This document shows, piece after piece, positions 29,650 to 38,281 of a stretch of DNA of 64,000 bases. The stretch is from Pseudomonas mandelii. Its GTDB lineage: Bacteria > Pseudomonadota > Gammaproteobacteria > Pseudomonadales > Pseudomonadaceae. Numbering within the stretch: position 1 is the stretch's first letter; each line of letters begins with the position of its first letter. The position numbers and the translations under genes are program-made. The notes beneath the pieces are model-generated. The model saw only the letters and a list, made by a program, of their open reading frames with translations, made no database searches and was not told where the DNA came from. The stretch covers positions 124,001-188,000 of the forward strand of contig NZ_RCZA01000001.1 in assembly GCF_006438925.1 (NCBI RefSeq). The letters run 5' to 3'.

Positions 29650-29740
29650 CTGTGGGAGCGAGCCTGCTCGCGATAGCGGTGGATTAGTCGACATCAACTT
29701 GTAGACAGACCGATATCGCGAGCAGGCTCGCTCCCACAGG
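29650..29740. repeat. REP pair (type A)
   Basis: Inverted GTGGGAGCGAGCCTGCTCGCGA pair between the convergent DUF3010 gene and cdhR. Confidence 0.85.
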
Positions 29741-29768
29741 GGGTCTATGGTGTTGTCGAAATCTGTGT

Positions 29769-30728
29769 TCAAACCAGTTCTCGCCCATCCCCCAACCGTC
29801 GTCGGTCCTCTCGCGGGCACCGGGCAAATTTTGCCCGATAGCTTCGGGTGAAATACGACGGCGATTCAAACCCGCACGCAATACTCACTTCCAACACACT
29901 CATGTCCGTCTGCCGCAGCAGCTGCCGGGCTTTTTCCAGTCGTAACCGCAGGTAGAAATTGCTCGGTGTGTCGTTCAGGTGCAACCGAAACAAGCGTTCC
30001 AGCTGCCGCCGTGTCACCTTGATCGACTCCGCCAATTCCAGCGTGCTCAGCGGCGGTTCGCTGTGCTGCTCCATCTCCCCAATCACCTGCACCAGTTTCT
30101 TGTTGCTGATGCCATAACGCGTGGCGACTTCCATGCGCTGGTGATCTTTGCGTGGGCGAATGCGGCCGAGTACGAATTGTTCGCTGACCTGGATCGCCAG
30201 TTCCGGGCCATGGGCCTGGCTGATGAGGTCGAGCATCAGGTCGATGGACGCGGTGCCGCCGGCGGAGGTAATGCGCCGGCGGTCGATCTCGAACAACTCC
30301 TGGGTGACGCTGAGCTGTGGATAGGACTCCTTGAAGGCGTCGATGGCTTCCCAGTGCAGGGTCAGGCGATGGCCGTCGAGCAGGCCGGCTTCGGCGAGGA
30401 CGAAGCTACCGGTGTCGATGGCGCCGAGGGTCACGCCTTCGTTGTCCAGGCGGCGCAGCCAGTGTTCCAGCGCCGGGGTTGCGAATTTCAGGGGCTCGAA
30501 GCCGGCGACCACCAATAGCGTTGCGCCCTTCTTCAGCGGTTCCAGCGCCGCATCGGCGTTGACCGACATGCCATTGCTGGCCAATACCGCCCCGCCATCC
30601 GCGCTGAGCACATGCCAGCGGTAGAGCTCGCCACGAAAGCGATTGGCGACTCGCAGCGGCTCGATGGCCGAGATGAAACCGATGGCCGAGAAACCCGGCA
30701 TCAACAGGAAGTAGAAGTCCTGGGACAT
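29769..30728 (-). CDS. cdhR: Carnitine catabolism regulator, GATase1-AraC type
   Basis: 319 aa. The N-terminal half is a DJ-1/PfpI-like class I amidotransferase-like sensor domain (GFSAIGF..., GAIDTGSFVLAEAGLLDG), and the C-terminal 100 residues carry the two AraC-type helix-turn-helix motifs (LAESIKVTRRQLERLF and VSIACGFESPSYFTRSYR). It is divergent from the caiX-cdhCAB genes and therefore assigned as CdhR, the carnitine-responsive activator, rather than its paralogue GbdR, encoded at 36664. The ATG at 30728 lacks a clear ribosome site; an ATG at 30806 is possible. Confidence 0.88.
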   Translation of the reverse strand: MSQDFYFLLMPGFSAIGFISAIEPLRVANRFRGELYRWHVLSADGGAVLASNGMSVNADAALEPLKKGATLLVVAGFEPLKFATPALEHWLRRLDNEGVTLGAIDTGSFVLAEAGLLDGHRLTLHWEAIDAFKESYPQLSVTQELFEIDRRRITSAGGTASIDLMLDLISQAHGPELAIQVSEQFVLGRIRPRKDHQRMEVATRYGISNKKLVQVIGEMEQHSEPPLSTLELAESIKVTRRQLERLFRLHLNDTPSNFYLRLRLEKARQLLRQTDMSVLEVSIACGFESPSYFTRSYRAKFARCPREDRRRLGDGRELV

Positions 30729-30896
30729 GGAGCGCACTCGACTGGCAGGTAACGAGAGGGCGGGAAGCGTGTGGACGTTGATACGCCAGTTGCGCGCGGC
30801 ATTCAAGAGGACAGGTCGCTGCAGTGCAAGAGCTGGTCGCCGCAGTGCGCTTTGACGGGGCTCAAGCTGCGTAACTTGGCATCACCGGCGCACGGC

Positions 30897-31056
30897 GCAT
30901 CCGGTCTTACGGATAGCTGCTCAATTTTTGCGGCGTCTGTTGTCCTCATGCTGCGTTGCCGCTCCTCGTCATAGCGAGCTATGACTCGTCGCGGCGCCTT
31001 GCCTGAGAACAACAGCCACTCGCCAAAATATGAGCGCTATCCGCAAGACCGGATGC
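30897..31056. repeat. 160-bp near-perfect palindromic element in cdhR-caiX intergenic region
   Basis: A single large inverted repeat, symmetric about 30976/30977. The outer arms GCATCCGGTCTTRCGGATAGC are 21 bp with one mismatch; the middle arms share most positions (TGTTGTYCTCA, CGTCATAGC); the centre is TCATAGC-GA-GCTATGA. It occupies more than half of the 371 bp between the cdhR and caiX starts. No other copy is present in this window. Confidence 0.8.
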
Positions 31057-31099
31057 AGACGCCCGGACCCACAATAACGAACTGCCGAGGAAACCTGAG

Positions 31100-32044
31100 A
31101 TGAAACGACTGATCAGCAGCTGTGTTCTTGCACTCAGCGGTACCGCTTTCCTGAGCGCCAGCGTCATGGCGGCCGAACCTGCTTCATGCCAGAACGTGCG
31201 CATGGGCGTCGTGAACTGGACCGACGTGATCGCTACCAGTGCCATGACCCAAGTCCTGCTCGATGGCCTCGGCTACAACACCAAACAAACCAGCGCTTCC
31301 CAGCAAATCATCTTTGCCGGGATCCGCGACCAGCGCCTGGACTTGTTCCTGGGCTACTGGAACCCGCTGATGACCCAGACCATCACCCCGTTCGTCGCGG
31401 CCAATCAGGTCAAGGTGCTTGAGGCGCCAAGCCTGAAAGACGCTCGCGCCACACTCGCGGTACCGACTTACCTCGCCGACAAGGGCCTGAAAACCTTCGC
31501 CGACATCGCCAAGTTCGAGAAAGAATTGGGCGGCAAGATCTACGGCATCGAGCCTGGCTCGGGCGCCAACACCCAGATCAAGGCGATGATCGCCAAGAAC
31601 CAGTTTGGCCTCGGCAAGTTCCAGTTGGTCGAGTCCAGTGAGGCCGGCATGCTCGCGGCGGTGGATCGCGCCGTGCGACGCAAAGAGGCCGTGGTGTTCT
31701 TCGGCTGGGCGCCGCATCCGATGAACGTCAACGTGAAGATGACGTACCTCACCGGCAGCGACGACGCCTTGGGCCCGAACGAAGGCATGGCCACGGTCTG
31801 GACCGTCACCGCACCGAAATACGCCGAGCAATGCCCGAACATCGGTCGTTTGCTGAGCAACCTGACGTACACCGCCGAAGACGAGAGCCGGATGATGCAG
31901 CCGCTGCTGGATCACAAGGACGCCTTCGAATCGGCCAAGCAATGGCTGAAGGATCACCCGCAAGACAAGCAACGCTGGCTCGAAGGCGTGACCACCTTCG
32001 ATGGCAAGCCAGCCGCTGAAAACCTGCAACTGACCACCAAATAA
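31100..32044 (+). CDS. caiX: Carnitine-binding periplasmic protein
   Basis: 314 aa, OpuAC-type solute-binding protein for quaternary amines. The signal peptide ends at VMA-AEP. Family segments [17 protein letters not shown] and [10 protein letters not shown] supply the aromatic cage residues. There is no permease or ATPase gene beside it; in P. aeruginosa the equivalent protein uses the choline transporter core CbcWV, here encoded at 41108-43128. GAGGAAA precedes the ATG. First gene of the carnitine operon; about 36% of its layout repeats that of CbcX (same motifs in the same order). Confidence 0.92.
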   Translation: MKRLISSCVLALSGTAFLSASVMAAEPASCQNVRMGVVNWTDVIATSAMTQVLLDGLGYNTKQTSASQQIIFAGIRDQRLDLFLGYWNPLMTQTITPFVAANQVKVLEAPSLKDARATLAVPTYLADKGLKTFADIAKFEKELGGKIYGIEPGSGANTQIKAMIAKNQFGLGKFQLVESSEAGMLAAVDRAVRRKEAVVFFGWAPHPMNVNVKMTYLTGSDDALGPNEGMATVWTVTAPKYAEQCPNIGRLLSNLTYTAEDESRMMQPLLDHKDAFESAKQWLKDHPQDKQRWLEGVTTFDGKPAAENLQLTTK

Positions 32045-32118
32045 ACCCGATTGAACCACCGACTCGCAGCCCGACCGGGCTGCGAACGGAATCATCACGC
32101 CTGCAAGGAACCCGCCTC

Positions 32119-33006
32119 ATGAACCACGACGTCATCATCACCTGCGCACTCACCGGTGCTGGCGACACGACCAGCAAAAGCCCACACGTGCCGGTCACCC
32201 CGAAACAAATCGCCGCGGCCGCCGTAGAAGCTGCCAAGGCTGGCGCCACTGTCGTTCACTGCCACGTTCGCAATCCCGAAACCGGCAAATTCAGCCGTGA
32301 CGTAGCGCTGTATCGCGAAGTGATGGAGCGCATCCGCGAGGCGGACGTCGACATCATCGTCAACCTCACCGCCGGCATGGGTGGCGACCTGGAAATCGGT
32401 GCTGGCGAGAACCCGATGGAGTTTGGCCCGAACACCGACCTGGTCGGCCCGCTGACCCGTCTGGCCCACGTTGAAGAGCTACTGCCGGAAATCTGCACCC
32501 TCGATTGCGGCACCCTGAACTTCGGCGACGGCGACACCATTTACGTGTCCACCCCGGCCCAGCTACGCGCTGGCGCCAAACGCATTCAAGAGCTGGGCGT
32601 GAAAGCCGAGCTCGAAATTTTCGACACCGGTCACCTGTGGTTCGCCAAGCAGATGATCAAGGAAGGGTTGCTCGACGACCCGCTGTTTCAACTGTGCCTG
32701 GGCATCCCGTGGGGCGCGCCGGCCGACACCACCACCATGAAAGCCATGGTCGACAACCTGCCTGCCAATGCGGTCTGGGCCGGCTTCGGCATCGGTCGCA
32801 TGCAAATGCCGATGGCTGCGCAAGCGGTGCTGCTCGGCGGCAACGTGCGGGTCGGTCTGGAAGACAACATCTGGCTGGACAAAGGCGTACTGGCGACCAA
32901 CGGCCAACTGGTCGAACGCGCCTCGGAGATCCTCAGCCGTCTCGGCGCCCGTGTTCTGACGCCGGCGGAAGGCCGGGCAAAAATGGGCCTGACCAAGCGC
33001 GGTTAA
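32119..33006 (+). CDS. cdhC: 3-dehydrocarnitine cleavage enzyme (BKACE/DUF849)
   Basis: 295 aa zinc-dependent beta-keto-acid cleavage enzyme. Typical features are TCALTGAGD at the start, the [16 protein letters not shown] stretch with zinc-binding HxH, and NLTAGMGGD. It should condense acetyl-CoA with 3-dehydrocarnitine to give betainyl-CoA and acetoacetate. AAGGA precedes the ATG. Placed between caiX and cdhA. Confidence 0.93.
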   Translation: MNHDVIITCALTGAGDTTSKSPHVPVTPKQIAAAAVEAAKAGATVVHCHVRNPETGKFSRDVALYREVMERIREADVDIIVNLTAGMGGDLEIGAGENPMEFGPNTDLVGPLTRLAHVEELLPEICTLDCGTLNFGDGDTIYVSTPAQLRAGAKRIQELGVKAELEIFDTGHLWFAKQMIKEGLLDDPLFQLCLGIPWGAPADTTTMKAMVDNLPANAVWAGFGIGRMQMPMAAQAVLLGGNVRVGLEDNIWLDKGVLATNGQLVERASEILSRLGARVLTPAEGRAKMGLTKRG

Positions 33007-33026
33007 ACACGAACAACTTTTTCCAA

Positions 33027-33118
33027 TTGTGGGAGCGAGCCTGCTCGCGAAGAGGCCGTCACATCCGGCATCTCTGCCGACTGACACTCCGCATTCGCGA
33101 GCAGGCTCGCTCCCACAT
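33027..33118. repeat. REP pair (type A) within the carnitine genes
   Basis: Inverted pair between cdhC and cdhA. Together with the pair at 34135 it frames cdhA, so the carnitine genes may be read as separately stabilised message segments. Confidence 0.85.
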
Positions 33119-33148
33119 TAGGTCACCGAATTCTTTTAGGACGTCGCC

Positions 33149-34114
33149 ATGAGCTTTATCACTGAAATCAAAACCTTCGCCGCCTTGGGCAGCGGTGTCA
33201 TCGGCAGCGGTTGGGTGTCCCGCGCCCTCGCCCACGGCCTCGACGTGGTGGCCTGGGACCCGGCGCCCGGTGCCGAAGCCGCGCTGCGCAAACGCGTCGC
33301 CAATGCCTGGGCCGCTTTGGAGAAACAGGGCCTTGCGCCAGGTGCGTCGCAGGATCGGCTGCGCTTTGTCGCAACCATTGAAGAATGCGTTCGTGACGCG
33401 GATTTCATTCAGGAAAGCGCCCCTGAGCGTCTGGACCTGAAACTGGAACTGCACAGCAAAATCAGCGCGGCGGCCAAGCCCAATGCCTTGATCGGTTCCA
33501 GTACTTCCGGCCTGTTGCCGAGCGAGTTCTACGAGAGTTCGACGCACCCGGAACGCTGCGTCGTCGGCCACCCGTTCAACCCGGTTTACCTGCTGCCGCT
33601 GGTGGAAGTGGTGGGCGGCAAAAACACGGCTCCCGAAGCCGTTCAAGCGGCCATGAAAGTCTATGAATCGTTGGGCATGCGTCCGCTGCATGTGCGCAAG
33701 GAAGTACCCGGTTTTATCGCCGACCGATTGCTCGAAGCGTTGTGGCGTGAGGCGCTGCACCTGGTTAACGACGGTGTGGCGACCACCGGTGAAATCGATG
33801 ATGCGATTCGCTTTGGCGCGGGTCTGCGCTGGTCGTTCATGGGCACGTTCTTGACGTACACCCTGGCGGGTGGCGATGCAGGGATGCGGCACTTCATGGC
33901 GCAATTCGGGCCGGCGTTGCAGTTGCCGTGGACGTATCTGCCGGCGCCGGAACTGACCGACAAGTTGATTGATGATGTGGTGGATGGCACCAGCGATCAG
34001 TTGGGCACGCACAGCATTTCGGCGCTGGAGCGCTATCGTGATGATTGCTTGCTGGCAGTGCTGGAGGCGGTGAAGACCACCAAAGAGAAGCATGGGATGG
34101 CCTTCAGCGAATAA
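33149..34114 (+). CDS. cdhA: L-carnitine 3-dehydrogenase
   Basis: 321 aa of the 3-hydroxyacyl-CoA-dehydrogenase-like family, NAD-dependent. The Rossmann motif GSGVIGSG lies at 14-21, and the catalytic histidine lies in [17 protein letters not shown], typical for the family. Oxidises L-carnitine to 3-dehydrocarnitine. AGGA precedes the ATG at 33149. Confidence 0.94.
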   Translation: MSFITEIKTFAALGSGVIGSGWVSRALAHGLDVVAWDPAPGAEAALRKRVANAWAALEKQGLAPGASQDRLRFVATIEECVRDADFIQESAPERLDLKLELHSKISAAAKPNALIGSSTSGLLPSEFYESSTHPERCVVGHPFNPVYLLPLVEVVGGKNTAPEAVQAAMKVYESLGMRPLHVRKEVPGFIADRLLEALWREALHLVNDGVATTGEIDDAIRFGAGLRWSFMGTFLTYTLAGGDAGMRHFMAQFGPALQLPWTYLPAPELTDKLIDDVVDGTSDQLGTHSISALERYRDDCLLAVLEAVKTTKEKHGMAFSE

Positions 34115-34134
34115 TAAGCCAGCAGGACCGGCCC

Positions 34135-34231
34135 CATCGCGAGCAGGCTCGCTCCCACAGGGAGTTTGCTGGGTGACACAGTTTAAGTTCACACCTCAAA
34201 TCAACTGTGGGAGCGAGCCTGCTCGCGATGA
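34135..34231. repeat. REP pair (type A, outward orientation)
   Basis: REP units in reversed order (GCGAGCAGGCTCGCTCCCAC first) around a 55-bp centre, between cdhA and cdhB. Confidence 0.85.
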
Positions 34232-34268
34232 CGGCAGCCCAGTCACCCCAACACTCCGGATCCTCATC

Positions 34269-34745
34269 ATGCCCACCCTCACCACCTACCAAACCAAAAT
34301 CATCCCCGACTGGGTCGACTACAACGGCCACCTGCGCGACGCCTTCTACCTGCTGATTTTCAGCTACGCCACTGACGCGCTGATGGATCGCCTGGGCATG
34401 GACAGCAACAACCGCGAAGCCAGCGGCAACTCGCTGTTTACCCTCGAACTGCACCTCAATTATCTGCACGAAGTGAAGCTCGACGCCGACGTCGAAGTGC
34501 ACACCCAAATCATCGGCCACGACAGCAAACGCCTGCACCTCTATCACAGCCTGCATCTGGCGGGTGATGAGAAGGAATTGGCGGGCAACGAGCAAATGCT
34601 GCTGCACGTCGATCTTGCCGGGCCGCGCTCCGCACCGTTCAGCGAAGACACCTTGAGCAAGCTGCAAGCCATCGTCGCCGAGCAAACCGACCTTCCCGCC
34701 CCCGACTACATTGGCCGAGTGATCGCGTTACCCCCTAAAAAATAA
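34269..34745 (+). CDS. cdhB: Betainyl-CoA thioesterase
   Basis: 158-aa hot-dog-fold thioesterase (PDWVDYNGHLRDAFYL motif with the active-site Asp/Asn-Gly-His typical of the 4-hydroxybenzoyl-CoA thioesterase type). Hydrolyses betainyl-CoA to glycine betaine and CoA, joining carnitine degradation to the GbcAB route. The open frame upstream crosses a REP and is not coding; the ATG at 34269 fits the family start, though its ribosome site is weak. Confidence 0.9.
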   Translation: MPTLTTYQTKIIPDWVDYNGHLRDAFYLLIFSYATDALMDRLGMDSNNREASGNSLFTLELHLNYLHEVKLDADVEVHTQIIGHDSKRLHLYHSLHLAGDEKELAGNEQMLLHVDLAGPRSAPFSEDTLSKLQAIVAEQTDLPAPDYIGRVIALPPKK

Positions 34746-34759
34746 CAAGGAGATCGCCA

Positions 34760-35923
34760 TTGAACACCGCCGCCGCTTTTGCCGACTTCCGTACTTACCC
34801 GTTGATCAGCGCGTTGACCGCCGTACACACCCTGGCGGACCGAATTCAAGTGCAGTGGGCCGATGACCGTGTCAGCCCCTTTCATCATCAGTGGCTGCGG
34901 GACAACTGCCCGTGCCTGCTGTGCGTCTACACCGTCACCCGCGAGCAAGTGCTGGAAATCGTCGACGTCGCCGAAAACCTCAAGCCCTCGGACGTCATCG
35001 TTGATGCCGAAGGCTGCCTGCGTGTCGACTGGCAGGACGGCCATCTCAGCCGCTTCGACCCTGGCTGGTTACGGGCCCACGCCTACGATGACGAGTCCCG
35101 TGCCGAACGCCGGGCATCCAAGCCAAAAAGCCAGCTCTGGAACAGCAACCTGACGCTGCCCGTGTTCGATTACCAGGCGTTGATGAACGACAACGACGCC
35201 TTGCTGCAATGGCTGCTGGCCGTGCGCGATACCGGCCTGACTCAGGTCCGCGGTGTGCCCACCGAGCCTGGCTCGTTGAAGTTGATTGCCCAGCGGATTT
35301 CCTTCATCCGCGAGAGCAATTTTGGCGTGCTGTTCAACGTGCAATCCAAGGCCGATGCCGACAGCAATGCCTACACCGCATTCAACCTGCCGCTGCACAG
35401 CGACCTGCCAACCCGGGAGTTACAACCGGGGCTGCAATTTCTGCATTGCCTGGTGAATGACGCCGAGGGTGGCGAGAGTATTTTCGTCGACGGTTTTGCC
35501 ATTGCCGAAGCCTTGCGTCAGGAAGATCCCGAGGCGTTCGAAAGCCTCTGCGAAATCCCTGTGGAGTTCCGCAACAAAGACCGCCACAGCGACTACCGCT
35601 GTCTCGCGCCGATCATCGCGCTGGATGCCTTTGGGCAGGTGTCGGAAATCCGCATGGCGAATTTTCTGCGCGGCCCGTTCGATGCGTCGGTCGAGCAGAT
35701 GCCTGCTCTCTATCACGCCTACCGCCGCTTTATTGCGATGACCCGGGAAACGCGATTCCGGGTGATGACGCGGTTAAACCCCGGCGAAATGTGGTGTTTC
35801 GACAACCGCCGCACCCTCCACGCCCGCAACGCCTTCGACCCCGCCACCGGCGCCCGGCATTTTCAGGGTTGCTATGTCGACCGTGATGAATTGTTGTCGC
35901 GCATCCTCGTGTTGCAACGCTAG
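34760..35923 (+). CDS. gamma-Butyrobetaine hydroxylase (2-oxoglutarate dioxygenase)
   Basis: 387 aa, converting gamma-butyrobetaine to L-carnitine. The N-terminal zinc site is C50-x-C52-x2-C55 with H95; the Fe(II) triad is H213-x-D215 (LHSDLP) and H354 (RTLHARNAF), so all ligands are present. The start codon is TTG at 34760: AAGGAGA lies 7 nt upstream and no ATG is near. It follows cdhB by 14 bp and is thus cotranscribed. P. aeruginosa has its homologue apart from this cluster as far as I recall, so the placement here makes a complete butyrobetaine-to-pyruvate island. Confidence 0.92.
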   Translation: MNTAAAFADFRTYPLISALTAVHTLADRIQVQWADDRVSPFHHQWLRDNCPCLLCVYTVTREQVLEIVDVAENLKPSDVIVDAEGCLRVDWQDGHLSRFDPGWLRAHAYDDESRAERRASKPKSQLWNSNLTLPVFDYQALMNDNDALLQWLLAVRDTGLTQVRGVPTEPGSLKLIAQRISFIRESNFGVLFNVQSKADADSNAYTAFNLPLHSDLPTRELQPGLQFLHCLVNDAEGGESIFVDGFAIAEALRQEDPEAFESLCEIPVEFRNKDRHSDYRCLAPIIALDAFGQVSEIRMANFLRGPFDASVEQMPALYHAYRRFIAMTRETRFRVMTRLNPGEMWCFDNRRTLHARNAFDPATGARHFQGCYVDRDELLSRILVLQR

Positions 35924-35936
35924 ACCGCGTCATCGT

Positions 35937-36004
35937 TCATCGCGAGCAGGCTCGCTCCCACACGGGAATGCAATCCCATGTGGGAGCGAGCCTGCTCGCG
36001 ATGG
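35937..36004. repeat. REP pair (type A, short centre)
   Basis: Outward-facing REP pair with only about 15 bp between arms, downstream of the butyrobetaine hydroxylase gene; likely end of the carnitine transcript. Confidence 0.85.
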
Positions 36005-36043
36005 CGTCGGCTCAAACACCCTATTCCTCCCTGATTCACAGGC

Positions 36044-36079
36044 AAAAAAAACCCCGATCAAGCCGTGACAGGATCGGGG
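36044..36079 (-). terminator. Intrinsic terminator (minus strand)
   Basis: Stem CCCCGATC/GATCGGGG (36052-36059 and 36072-36079) followed on the minus strand by eight Ts (36051-36044). No supported protein gene precedes it on that strand, which points to a small RNA. Confidence 0.8.
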
Positions 36080-36165
36080 CAGAGGTGGGTACTGTTGAGG
36101 AGCCGTTGCGCGAGGGTGACCAAACCTTCGTGAAGCCAGCTGATCCCAGTGTGCCCACTCTCCCT
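36044..36165 (-). ncRNA. Candidate small RNA ending in a strong terminator
   Basis: A transcript of about 120 nt is suggested by the terminator at 36044-36079 and a -10-like GGCTAACTTG on the minus strand near 36171-36180, which resembles an RpoS-type -10. The body contains a likely single-stranded CTCCTCAACAGT (36091-36102), complementary to ribosome-binding sites, as in Hfq-dependent riboregulators. Size, promoter type and the GCAACGGCTCCTCAAC core remind me of RgsA (P16) of Pseudomonas, but that is recollection, not a match I could test. Confidence 0.5.
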
Positions 36166-36293
36166 TCTCGCAAGTTAGCCGAAAACGACCTGTTCATAGG
36201 TATTGCGGCCATTGCGACAAATCGTCCTTGCCGCCACTCCGCACCCCTACGAGAATCGAACCACGACACCGTTCCCTGAAGAAGGATTGCGTC

Positions 36294-36557
36294 ATGATGC
36301 ACGCCGATTTGATTGACCAGGAAGACCTGTTGGGCCAGCTCAAGGCGTTAGGATTTGCAGTACCCCCTGGTGCCACCGCTGAGCAGGCCTGCGAATGCGC
36401 GGTACGGGGCTTGAACAACGAACGGGCAATGGAACTGCGGACCATGGTCAAGCAGATGTACACCAGCAGCGCGACCATCCTGCCGGCCGTGCGCCAGGCC
36501 ATCGACAGGCAATTGCTGCCCGCGTTGGCGGAGTATCAGCAGAGCCGTAGCGCCTGA
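36294..36557 (+). CDS. Small conserved hypothetical protein
   Basis: 87 aa, mostly helical, no signal peptide or membrane segment, one cysteine pair (ACEC). AAGGA lies 8 nt before the ATG at 36294; a second ATG follows directly. Base composition and codon use look coding. I do not recognise a family. It lies between the candidate small RNA and gbdR. Confidence 0.6.
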   Translation: MMHADLIDQEDLLGQLKALGFAVPPGATAEQACECAVRGLNNERAMELRTMVKQMYTSSATILPAVRQAIDRQLLPALAEYQQSRSA

Positions 36558-36562
36558 TAAAC

Positions 36563-36652
36563 CGCTTTCGCGAGCAGGCTCGCTCCCACAGTTGACCGAT
36601 TCCTCTCAGAGGAACGCGATCTAATGTGGGAACGAGCCTGCTCGCGAATGAA
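36563..36652. repeat. REP pair (type A)
   Basis: Outward REP pair between the convergent small hypothetical gene and gbdR; the second unit has one change (GGGAACGAGC). Confidence 0.85.
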
Positions 36653-36663
36653 GGCGCCTCGGT

Positions 36664-37767
36664 TTAGAGCCTTACGCTAGCAAACGTCGACTCATTACGC
36701 GCCTGACTCAACGCCGACAACGGCCCGGACAACGGTGACAGCACCAGTGCTTGCGGCAGCGGCATCATCGCCACTTGTTGCGTGGTGTTGGAGCCTACGC
36801 GCTCGTCACGCGGCGGAATGCCGAAGTATTCGCGGTAGCACTTGGAGAAGTGCGGCGTAGACACGAAGCCACACACCGACGCCACTTCGATGATCGACAT
36901 CGGCGTTTGCTTGAGCAGTTGCCGAGCGCGGATCAAGCGCAGTTTCAGGTAATAACGCGATGGCGAGCAGTGCAGGTATTTCTGGAACAGCCGCTCCAGC
37001 TGACGGCGCGACACGGCGACGTACACCGCCAGTTCGTCGAGGTCGATCGGCTCTTCGAGGTTGGCCTCCATCAGCGCGACGATTTCCTGCAGCTTCGGCT
37101 GGTTGGTGCCGAGCATATGCTTGAGCGGCACACGCTGGTGATCCTGCTCGTTGCGGATGCGCTCGTAGACGAACATTTCCGAGATCGCGGCCGACAGTTC
37201 ACGGCCATGATCGCGGCTGATCAGGTGCAGCATCATGTCCAGCGGCGCGGTACCGCCGGAGCTGGTGAAACGGTTACGGTCGAGGGTGAACAACCGGGTG
37301 CTCATGGCCACACGCGGAAACGCTTCCTGCATAGCGGCCAGGCATTCCCAGTGCACGCTGCAATCGAAACCGTCCAGCAAACCGGCGCAGGCCAGGGCCC
37401 AGCTACCGGTGCAGACCGCGCCCAGACGCTTGGACTGACGCGCCTGGCTTTGCAGCCATGACACGTGTTCACGGGTAACAGTGCGTTGAATACCAATACC
37501 GCCACAGACAATGATGGTGTCCATGGGAGGCGCTTTGTGCATGGAGGCGTCGGGGGTGATCTGCAGACCGTCACTGGCCCAGACCTGACCACCGTCGACG
37601 GTCAGAGTGGTCCAGCGATACAGCTCGCGGCCGGACAATTGGTTGGCCATACGCAGGGGTTCTACTGCGGAGGCCAGAGAAATAAGCGTGAAATTGTCCA
37701 GCAGCAAAAAGCCGATGGATTGAGGCGCACGGTTCTGGGGTTGGGCCCCGGAGTTGAACGTCGTCAT
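36664..37767 (-). CDS. gbdR: Glycine betaine/dimethylglycine-responsive activator
   Basis: 367-aa GATase1-like AraC-family activator. The sensor half contains GFLLLDNFTLISLASAVEPL-like start segments and GAVCTGSWALACAGLLDG; the C-terminal half has the two helix-turn-helix motifs (VAVSRRQLERLFQKYL and VASVCGFVSTPHFSKCYR). It has a 35-residue C-terminal tail absent in CdhR. Position next to sdaB and cbcXWV is that of gbdR in P. aeruginosa, where it activates gbcAB, dgcAB, sox-glyA, cbcXWV and sdaB. GAGGAG precedes the ATG. Confidence 0.93.
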   Translation of the reverse strand: MTTFNSGAQPQNRAPQSIGFLLLDNFTLISLASAVEPLRMANQLSGRELYRWTTLTVDGGQVWASDGLQITPDASMHKAPPMDTIIVCGGIGIQRTVTREHVSWLQSQARQSKRLGAVCTGSWALACAGLLDGFDCSVHWECLAAMQEAFPRVAMSTRLFTLDRNRFTSSGGTAPLDMMLHLISRDHGRELSAAISEMFVYERIRNEQDHQRVPLKHMLGTNQPKLQEIVALMEANLEEPIDLDELAVYVAVSRRQLERLFQKYLHCSPSRYYLKLRLIRARQLLKQTPMSIIEVASVCGFVSTPHFSKCYREYFGIPPRDERVGSNTTQQVAMMPLPQALVLSPLSGPLSALSQARNESTFASVRL

Positions 37768-38132
37768 CGCGGTATCTCCTCACACAAAGCGGGTGATGGC
37801 CTCAGGCGGAGGCTCTTGTTATTGCCATCGTTCTCGCGTGGGAGACGGGCTTTGTAATGACAGAGCAAATGCCATGCCTAAAGTTGAATGGCCGTTCAAT
37901 AACTCCTGAAAACGACGTCGCGCCGCGTCTATATAAGCCGCGCCGCGAGTGGGGGTTATAAGTGCCATTATCGGCGGGAGGCGCTCTGCCCCGTTGGGCG
38001 TGAGCAAATCGGTAGCACTTGTGGGAACAGGGCTACAGCGACCTGGTGAAGAGTGTCACCGCAAGCACAGGTGACAGGCGGTAATGGCCAACTTGGATCC
38101 TTGATCCGGGGTAAGTGGCTTATCTGTAAGCG

Positions 38133-38160
38133 ACGCGCCAAAACGTGGCGCGTTTTGATT
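38133..38160 (+). terminator. Candidate plus-strand terminator
   Basis: Perfect 8-bp stem ACGCGCCA/TGGCGCGT with a 5-nt loop followed by TTTGATT. No protein gene on the plus strand precedes it within 1.5 kb, so it could end an unannotated RNA. Confidence 0.45.
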
Positions 38161-38200
38161 CCGGTGTTCACTTAGCGCGCAGTTTTGACTGGTCTGACGC

Positions 38201-38270
38201 CTTCGCGAGCAAGCCCGCTCCCACACGGATACGCGATCCAATGTGGGAGCGAGCCTGCTCGCGAATGGGG
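38201..38270. repeat. REP pair (type A, one diverged unit)
   Basis: Outward pair immediately downstream of sdaB; the left unit reads GCGAGCAAGCCCGCTCCCAC, diverged at two positions. Confidence 0.8.
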
Positions 38271-38281
38271 ACGACCTGGTC

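Larger units (their letters stand above)
37768..38281. other. gbdR-sdaB intergenic region, structured
   Basis: Over 500 bp without a supported gene. It holds a near palindrome TTGAATGGCCGTTCAA (37884-37899) about 120 bp upstream of gbdR, a TATATAA at 37931, a hairpin TGTCACC...GGTGACA (38054-38076), a terminator-like stem on the plus strand (38133-38160), and a type-A REP pair (38201-38270). The gbdR promoter must lie here. Confidence 0.5.

Noticed and set aside
29769..30728. Calling this regulator GbdR
   Set aside because: A second, closer GbdR-type gene lies beside sdaB at 36664; this one is divergent from the carnitine genes, which fits CdhR.
36036..36302. 88-aa open frame on the minus strand over the candidate small RNA
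   Set aside because: No ribosome site, runs through the terminator hairpin, composition not protein-like.
29650..36652. Regularly recurring REP units taken as a possible CRISPR array
   Set aside because: Units are paired, inverted and hundreds to thousands of bases apart with genes between; no uniform spacers and no cas genes.
37819..38007. 62-aa open frame upstream of gbdR
   Set aside because: No ribosome site and no family; the region carries promoter-like and hairpin features instead.
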